Assembly (NCBI RefSeq): GCF_022581195.2
Contig: NC_061474.1
Location: 4,402,001 to 4,466,000, forward strand
DNA: 64,000 nt
Origin: Helicoverpa zea
Lineage: Eukaryota; Arthropoda; Insecta; Lepidoptera; Noctuidae
Reading direction: 5' to 3'
Part shown: in pieces, positions 58,701 through 64,000 of the stretch
How positions within the stretch are numbered: the first letter of the stretch is position 1
Layout of the letters: every line of letters starts with the position of its first letter
Translations under genes and position numbers: made by a program
The notes under the pieces: model-generated
The model's input: the letters and a program-made list of their open reading frames with translations, nothing else
What the model was told of the DNA's origin: nothing
Databases searched by the model: none

Positions 58701-61700
58701 TACATAAAATAATACTTGTGTAATATCGATACCTCCCACGTAAGTTGTTGTATCTTCAAAATTGTAATTTTACACTACGGAGTTTTAAAGATTGACACTC
58801 GCGTCAAATAGTCTTGCTTCAATATATTCTTTTCAAATTTTGCATACACATATATTTTAAAGTGCTTTCAATGTTTGCCTACGATTTTTTTGTTTCATAG
58901 TTGTAGTTTTTGAGATTTTGTTCATACAACATTCTAGACTGTAATGTTACCTTACATAAATGTTGTACAGGATACTTACAACCATTTACAGCGGAAAACA
59001 ATATTTGCATTTAACTGTATGTGCTAAATACTATAGTGTACGTTGATATAAATTTAATATTTTGTGGCAGTATGTGTACTTCCATATAATTAGGGCTTAG
59101 TAAAAAACAATTTTTACATAGGATGTTATTTATTATTAAAATAAAAATTATTATTCTCTAAAGTAACTCTGAAATAGTAACAATTCAACATAATTAAAAA
59201 ATCTAAAAAAAACACTTTCTTCTGAGATCAAATAACAATCAAGGTTCTAGGTTAATTATATTACTAGTAAGATTAATTATTCCAGTCTTTTATTTATTAA
59301 AACTTTGATACCTATATTACGTTAAAGTTACTTAAACATAAAAAGAAATAAGGTATCGATGAAATACTGTGTGATACCTCCTGTCACAACAGTCTTTAAA
59401 CAGTAATAAAAATAAATTGAAAACGAAGTATTAAAGACCCCGCGGGGCTATATATCCGAATGCTCCATGGAGAGTATACTGTCCCCCATCTCCGGCCTGC
59501 CGGAGTGAAGCATGGCGGGGGATAGGTCTCCCGCCTCTTGGCTTGCCTTCATCTTCCGGTCAGAGTGGAGTCGCTAGAGCAGGGTTAGCAGCTCTGCTCG
59601 GAGGGTAAGTGCCTCGTGGTAAGTGGCGAGTGGGCCGGTGATGCTGGACCCACAGGGAGCGCGTGATCTGCGTTTAAAGTCCGCCGAGGTATCCTCACCC
59701 TTCAGCCGCTCATGTACCTTTTGCCCTCTTGTTGCGATTTAGCGACTGATTCCCGGGGGCCCAGTAAGTGAGTTGGCGAGTCTCCACCTGCCATTTTTAC
59801 GTATACAAACATTGTTAACGGCAGGTGCCATAGTTCCCATAGTTATCCCCATTCCCAGTCCATTACATTAGCATCCCATCACAATAGCCCTAGTAGTTTT
59901 ATTCCATATTCAGCAATAGTTTAGCACGGAACCGGGGATTGTCTTTGGGTACGTTCTTATAGTGTATACAGGGATAATAGTCGGTTTTGTGTCGCCATTT
60001 CATTAAAGTTGTCTCAAAAGGGCTTCAGCGTGTTGGCTTCGGCCCCACGTTCGCCTTCCGAAAATCCGGGACTCTGTACCCGCGGTCGAGTAGAGACATA
60101 CAAGATAATAATAATACCTGTTGCCCTCTTGTTGCGATTTAGCGACTGATTCCCGGGGGCCCAGTAAGTGAGGTGGCGAGTCTCCACCTGCCATTTTTAC
60201 GTGTATTTATTACATTGTTATCGGCAGGTGCCATAGTTCCCGTAGTTTCCCCATTCCTAGTCCACTAGCATCCCATCATAATAGCCCAAGTAGTTTTCAT
60301 CCATAGTTAGCAATAGTTTAGCACAGATCCGGCGATTGTCCTTGGGTACATTTATATAGTGTATACAGGGATAATCGTCGGTTTTGTGTCACCATTTCAT
60401 TAAAGTTGTCTCAAAAGGGCTTCAGCGTGTTGGCTTCAGCCCCACGTTCGCCTCCCAAAAATCCGGGACTCTATAGTCTCGAATCCTGGTAGAGACAAAC
60501 AAAAATAATAAAAAACTTAAGAAACTCTACTACTCCGAATCAGAAGTTTCACTATCGGAATGCGTTGCTACCACAACTGGCAGACTCCTGAAGAAGTCAT
60601 GATGTGTAGCTGGGATAAGCCCACTGTTACAAAGATCTATTAAGTTTATAGATTACGAACTATTTGATATTACGGACAGTGGACTATTTGCTTGTGGAGT
60701 TGAACAGCTACTTGCATATGTTGGTGATAGTTGAGGTACAATATCCAACACTGATGAATTTTCTTTTTCTATGTAGTACGGGCAGAAGTTATTGTCACAA
60801 TCATAGTCCAAATGATTAATGCTACAGGTAGGTGAAGGATGAGCTGTTTCAAGAATTACGGAGTCATTAGAATTTGTAGTGTTTGTTATCTCCAGATTTT
60901 CAAAAATGTCAACATCTGATATCATTCATCTCAGATTCATTAAAAGTAACTGGCAACGGAGAATCTGTAATAAAATGTAATGGTATCAATTTCATAATTA
61001 TCTATTGATTACTGAACTAAATTCGGCCCATGATCATCAGAACTTTAAATCAAAACTTTTTAGAGCGTGGTAAAATCATCAAAAGCATCCAGAGCAGAGC
61101 GGGAGGGACTGTCAGACTTGTACTGACTAAAATCCACGGTGTCCTTCAATAGCCCTTTACCTATATTGTTGTATGTCATTAAAAAAAGAAATATCTTCGC
61201 AACGTAAAATATAGTATGTCAACATACAATAATTATTTGTGCATGTAATTCAGACGTAAACTGTTGTATGTATTACTTCACATATAATTTGTTATTATTC
61301 AACAACGTAAAGTGTTTTATGTGATTATACGACGCTGATTTGGTATCTTCTAAGCGACGTAAGTTGTTGTAAGTAATCTTTAAAACAGTTTAGGTTGTTG
61401 TCGTTATAAAACTACATAATTCTAAAATATCGTTATAAATTATTAATTACGTAAAAATCGACGATCATAGGCGCGCGACCTCTACGCTTTATGAAGTCCG
61501 GCGTGAACTGTCGCATGTCATACATACGCGGCGCGAGCGCGCAACGCACCCCGCGACGTCGCCCGCGTGAACCGTTGCGGAGGTAGATACAATGTTACAC
61601 GCCGCCGTTGTAATAATGATACAACTTAATACGTCTGGTAAATATACTTAAAAAAAAATTTTTATTATTTTTTTTACTCTTAACGCATATAGTAGGCAAA

Positions 61701-63761
61701 AATAAGCGGTTTGGTTTAAAAAACGTAAAACATGCATATTGTGGGTTACAACAACTTACGTGGGAGGTATCGATATATTTGTTATGTTTTAAAATAATAT
61801 AACCTTTCTTTACTATGTGCAATCTACATCTCTTTAATTTTTTTTACATCTCAAGTTACCTTTGTTTAATAATTTAATCTAAATCTTTATTCACTTTTCT
61901 CCTTTCTTATTTGCACATACATTGATAAATAAATAACTAATTTTCAGATTCGTCGTGAAGCGCCGCCCGGCCTGCGTTTGACTAGTCGAATACTAATAGT
62001 GACAGGCAGCAGTGACACGGCCGCTCAGTACATCAACTATATGAATGTCTTCTTTACAGCACAGGTATTTCATTCCACAATTCCACATATTTATTATCTT
62101 ATGTAGAAGCCTTTGCTAATAACATACCACAAAGAAGTGTATCATAGATGATAAACAACCTATAATTAAATTATTGCGTCAAAAAATTGAGTAGGAAAAT
62201 GGAAAACAATGAAAAATTATTAGGTCTTGTTTTTAATAGGGATTGTTATATCCTTGAGTCTTGACCGTAATAACCATGTTATAGCACTCCTGCAAATAAG
62301 TTCTGATCAATTTCTGTTTAGTTCCTCTTGAGTGCCATACAGTATAATGATATACTTGTCGGAGACGGTCAATAGTACGGACACTAAACGAGACGCAAGC
62401 GCGCCATCTGGTGGCGCTTTTAGTGAAACAACATTTTGGCGCGCTTGGCAGAGTCGTGGTGGTCAGCGTGGCGTCGACGGAGCTCAGGGTTCGTTGAGTC
62501 GTCGTGTTGCACACATCTCGAAACTGCCCTACGTCACGTCTAGTGTACCTAGCGTTATTGCCTAGTGTTGTAGTACCGTTGTAGATCCATATTGTAAAGT
62601 GTGTAAAGTGTCTTTTGAAATTAAAGTGTAAAGGTTCTTCTAACCTAACAGACAGACATGTGTTGCTGGGGAGTTTGTTCCGCCACTTCTTCTCCCCAGC
62701 CAAAACACATAGGAAGTGGCGAAGGGCGGGCTTTTTGGGGGCTGTCTTTTGTTCTGACTAATTTGAATAAACGTTTTTGAGTTTTGAGTTCTTTTGAGTT
62801 ATCTCTTTGTGCGATTACCCTAGCTGATGTCGGGCAATAGTGCCATCCTGATGTTTCCCCTATCCGACATACTTAAGACAATTTATTATATGGAACCTTT
62901 TTTTTGAGTGGTGAGGGAGTGTCAGACTTTCTGACTAAAACCGGTCATATTCCTTCGTAGACCATTTATGTACCATGGCCAGGGTCGCGGTAACTCTTTC
63001 GAACAATATCGCAGCCCTGGCAGGCATTATATGAAACCTCAAATTGTATTCTCAGTCTACAAATGACCTAATCCCATATCCACAGAAACAGCAAGTACTA
63101 ATAGATGTGTGCTCGTTAGACAAGCATTTGAGTTTACTACAACAAGGCTGTGACATCACCGGTGGGTTGTATCTCAAAGTACCCTCACTTGAAGGACTGC
63201 TGCAGTATTTATTGGTGAGATACATGTTTTCAATATTTCTTTCGTTTCGTTTTCAGTATACTATAGAGTGGTCACTATAAAAATCTGTGGTAGTTAGGGG
63301 GTATATATGAAAATATATACTGAATATTTCTGTCTTCCCTAATATTTCCCTACTTGATTTTATGAGGGATATCATGGGTACAATATGTTTTCGCAATTAT
63401 GTCTAAATCAACTATTTAGTCGATCTTTGTTGCGGTACTGACCTTATCGTTAAATAAAACAAAGACTGAGCCTTTTTGCTATAAAACCACACCATTTCTT
63501 CAAAATAAAATACCAAAAAACTGAAATAAATCTTAAAAAGTAAGCCGTTCACTTCTTATAAACCATTTGCTTTCATCAACCTCGCTCCATCCCTGAAAAT
63601 TTCTAACTAAAACATTACCTTACAGTGGGTGTTCCTCCCGGAGTCGTCAGAGCGTACAAAGCTGGTGCTTCCCGGTCGCGGCCGCGTGGACTACCGCGCC
63701 GCATGCTTCTGTCACAGGGAACTGCTCACTATAGGATATGTGTGCTCTGTCTGTCTTAGTG
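55687..63761 (+). CDS. Tfb4: General transcription factor IIH subunit p34 (GTF2H3/Tfb4 family), partial, 7 coding exons, continues past the window
   Basis: The join 55687-55702, 56267-56447, 57937-58035, 58293-58389, 61948-62064, 63086-63214, 63626-63761 encodes 258 residues plus one base in a single frame with GT-AG introns. The human protein is about 308 residues, so roughly 50 are missing to the right. The N-terminal half is a von Willebrand A-like fold: [10 protein letters not shown] (12-21), NSHLM with [54 protein letters not shown]. The most conserved part is [26 protein letters not shown] and [10 protein letters not shown]. Cys253 and Cys256 begin the C-terminal zinc-binding region. 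In TFIIH, p34 pairs with p44 and supports transcription initiation and nucleotide-excision repair. The start ATG has a good context (CAAAATGG). Confidence 0.96.
55875..56045 (-). mobile_element. LINE 3' coding fragment in p34 intron 1
   Basis: The minus strand reads [20 protein letters not shown], then [20 protein letters not shown], the typical C-terminus of a moth RTE-like LINE protein (GR-P-RW-D and WRR). It runs opposite to the host gene and is 5'-truncated. Confidence 0.65.
56267..56447 (+). CDS. Tfb4: TFIIH p34 coding exon 2
   Basis: The acceptor is TTTTTCAG|GTCC and the donor AAGAG|GTAAGG, phase 1 to phase 2. It encodes [20 protein letters not shown] through [10 protein letters not shown], the first strands and helix of the vWA fold. 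Confidence 0.93.
56529..57698. mobile_element. hAT-type non-autonomous transposon, 1170 bp, with exact 8-bp duplication
   Basis: The ends are CAGCGGTTCCC (56529) and its reverse complement GGGAACCGCTG (57688-57698), classic hAT termini. Subterminal GGAACC/GGTTCC motifs follow on both sides. GTATAGAG flanks it exactly at 56521-56528 and 57699-57706 and fits the hAT nTnnnnAn target rule. Inside are GCGAGCGAAGCGAGCGCGAA modules at 56901 and 57176 with decayed ones near 57029 and 57090. It lies wholly in p34 intron 2. There is no transposase; frames such as 57012-57245 come from the modules. Confidence 0.92.
57937..58035 (+). CDS. Tfb4: TFIIH p34 coding exon 3
   Basis: The acceptor is TTTTACAG|TGAA and the donor ATGAG|GTAAAG, phase 2 to 2. 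It encodes [20 protein letters not shown] and [12 protein letters not shown]. The DGQYELFT block matches the family's DGKYELLT. Confidence 0.93.
58293..58389 (+). CDS. Tfb4: TFIIH p34 coding exon 4
   Basis: The acceptor is AACTTCCAG|G and the donor GCTAAG|GTTAGT, phase 2 to 0. It encodes [20 protein letters not shown] and [12 protein letters not shown]; the SLLAG-x-AMALC helix is a family landmark. Confidence 0.93.
59436..59700 (+). repeat. Dispersed repeat, partner of 10379-10625
   Basis: It shares GTATACTGTCCCCCATCTCC, GAGCAGGGTTAGCAGC, GGGAGCGCGTGATCTGCG and GAGGTATCCTCACC with the reverse complement of 10379-10625. It is joined directly to the 400-bp tandem units on its right, so the three pieces probably form one retrotransposon insertion. 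Confidence 0.6.
59721..60515 (+). repeat. Tandem pair of 400-bp units with ATA-rich ends
   Basis: TTGCCCTCTTGTTGCGATTT starts at 59721 and again at 60121, exactly 400 bp apart. Both copies continue with GGGGGCCCAGTAAGTGAG, CTCCACCTGCC, GTGTATACAGGGATAAT and AAGGGCTTCAGCGTGTTGGC. Copy 1 ends in ATAATAATAATA and copy 2 in AAAAATAATAAAAAA, like 3' tails of non-LTR retroelements. The minus frame 60003-60194 spans the junction and is not a gene. Confidence 0.8.
60530..60925 (-). pseudogene. Broken acidic/Ser-rich reading frame inside the TIR transposon
   Basis: From ATG at 60925 it encodes 90 residues ([20 protein letters not shown] ... [10 protein letters not shown]) to TAA at 60653-60655. The same frame then stays open for 40 more codons to TAG at 60530, ending [15 protein letters not shown]. 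The composition, rich in Asp, Glu, Ser and Thr with a Ser/Asp/Glu tail, looks protein-like rather than random for AT-rich DNA. No family was recognised. It may be a remnant of a protein carried by the transposon. Confidence 0.35.
61095..61155 (+). repeat. Dispersed repeat fragment (GAGGGAGTGTCAGACT family)
   Basis: GGGAGGGACTGTCAGACTTG, TACTGACTAAAATCCACGG and GTGTCCTTC follow the order of the copy at 63810-63990. Confidence 0.5.
61195..61410 (-). repeat. Subterminal repeat array of the TIR transposon
   Basis: CGTAAACTGTTGTATGTA (61252), CGTAAAGTGTTTTATGTG (61305) and CGTAAGTTGTTGTAAGTA (61359) are spaced by about 53 bp. A CGTAAAATATAGTATGTC match at 61203 and AGGTTGTTGTCG at 61392 extend the series. 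They repeat the inner part of the TIR and are probably transposase-binding sites. Confidence 0.6.
61948..62064 (+). CDS. Tfb4: TFIIH p34 coding exon 5
   Basis: Phase 0 to 0, with acceptor AATTTTCAG|ATT and donor GCACAG|GTATTT. It encodes [20 protein letters not shown] and the segment [19 protein letters not shown], matching family [20 protein letters not shown]. Confidence 0.95.
62330..62800 (+). repeat. Interspersed repeat region in p34 intron 5, probable LINE 3' UTR
   Basis: TTGCTGGGGAGTTTGTTCCG, CCACTTCTTCTCCCCAGCC and GAAGTGGCGAAGGGCGGG, then TTTGAATAAACGTTTTTGAG with a TTTTGAGTT repeat, resemble the 3' UTR and tail common at the ends of moth LINEs. The upstream part (62330-62640) includes GCGCCATCTGGTGGCGC and is of unclear origin. 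The minus frame 62233-62703 (156 codons) is read-through of it. Confidence 0.4.
62905..63030 (+). repeat. Dispersed repeat (GAGGGAGTGTCAGACT family)
   Basis: GAGTGGTGAGGGAGTGTCAG, CTGACTAAAACCGGTC, GTAGACCATTTATGTACCAT and GGTCGCGGTAACTCTTTCGA run colinearly with 63810-63990. It lies 55 bp before p34 exon 6. Confidence 0.65.
63086..63214 (+). CDS. Tfb4: TFIIH p34 coding exon 6
   Basis: Phase 0 to 0, with acceptor ATCCACAG|AAA and donor TTATTG|GTGAGA. It encodes [20 protein letters not shown] and [23 protein letters not shown], one of the most conserved parts of the family. Confidence 0.96.
63626..63761 (+). CDS. Tfb4: TFIIH p34 coding exon 7
   Basis: The acceptor is CCTTACAG|TGG and the donor CTTAGTG|GTGAGT, ending in phase 1. 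It encodes [20 protein letters not shown] and [25 protein letters not shown]. The remaining zinc-binding cysteines and the basic tail must lie beyond the window. Confidence 0.95.
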
Positions 63762-63809
63762 GTGAGTCTATCAGTACTAATAAAATAATAATTTGACTTT
63801 TTTTTAACG

Positions 63810-63990
63810 ACGTCAAAAATCATCAAATGACCCCTCCCGCTGTGGGTTAGCAGCGGTGAGGGAGTGTCAGACTCTTACTGACTAAAAACCATCGTGTTCC
63901 TTCGTAGGCCTTTTATGTACCAGGGCCGCGATAACTCTTTCGAACAATCCTGCAGCCCCGGCAGACCTTGGCCCTGCTGGGGAAGTCTAG
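63810..63990 (+). repeat. Dispersed repeat (GAGGGAGTGTCAGACT family), best copy
   Basis: It contains GACCCCTCCCGCTGTGGG, GGTGAGGGAGTGTCAGACTC, TTACTGACTAAAAACCATCG, CCTTTTATGTACCAGGGCCG and CGATAACTCTTTCGAACAAT in order. It may continue to or beyond the window edge. The class is unknown. Confidence 0.65.
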
Positions 63991-64000
63991 AATCCTCAAT

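Larger units (their letters stand above)
58723..61776. mobile_element. 3.05-kb TIR DNA transposon in p34 intron 4, with nested repeats
   Basis: 58723-58752 and 61747-61776 are perfect 30-bp inverted repeats (outer part ATATCGATACCTCCCACGTA). The right subterminal region carries several copies of the inner TIR motif CGTAAGTTGTTGTA. A retrotransposon-like repeat (59436-60515) is nested inside, and a broken acidic frame lies on the minus strand at 60530-60925. The outermost bases are palindromic, which hides the target duplication. The superfamily is not assigned; no transposase domain was recognised. Confidence 0.7.

Noticed and set aside
62233..62703. 156-codon minus-strand frame in p34 intron 5
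   Set aside because: It runs across interspersed repeat sequence and has no recognisable domain.

Overview
The window looks like a piece of a lepidopteran (moth) nuclear genome, possibly noctuid-like. It is AT-rich, its genes are split by long introns, and it carries the repeats typical of moths. These are short Helitron-like elements opening with CTACTAATATTATAAA and closing with a CTRR end, a tRNA-headed SINE ending in GAT repeats, RTE-type LINE tails ending in (GAT)n, and several small TIR transposons. No tRNA, rRNA, CRISPR or bacterial-style gene was seen.

Two protein genes are supported, both on the plus strand. The first is the msh/Msx-class homeobox gene Drop (Dr). It has three coding exons (5839-6232, 28304-28491, 28968-29216), a 22-kb first intron and a complete reading frame of about 276 codons. 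The second is the TFIIH core subunit p34 (GTF2H3/Tfb4 family). Seven coding exons lie between 55687 and 63761, and the gene runs off the right edge within its C-terminal zinc-binding region.

Layout: 1-5.1 kb is upstream flank with two Helitron-like copies. A CpG-rich promoter and 5' UTR candidate lies at about 5.1-5.84 kb, followed by Dr exon 1. The 5' part of Dr intron 1 (7.4-14.8 kb) is dense in repeats, including a 122-bp tandem array and two SINE copies. The rest of intron 1 (14.8-28.3 kb) has few transposons and contains CpG-rich and ATCGAT-rich patches that could be enhancers. Dr intron 2 carries an 83-nt pre-miRNA-like hairpin. A 968-bp TIR element with a perfect 8-bp duplication begins about 40 bp after the Dr poly(A) signals. 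The intergenic region (30.7-55.4 kb) is gene-free as far as I can see. It holds one hAT-like element, one 225-bp MITE with perfect 46-bp inverted repeats, and several CpG-rich or ATCGAT-rich patches. The p34 gene is heavily invaded: a LINE tail in intron 1, a hAT-like element with a perfect duplication in intron 2, a 3.05-kb TIR element with a nested repeat in intron 4, and dispersed repeats in introns 5-7.

The two genes are not functionally linked. Dr is a developmental repressor whose long introns and flanks probably hold its control elements. The p34 gene is a housekeeping transcription and repair factor. All calls come from reading the sequence by eye; family names rest on remembered motifs, not on database searches.
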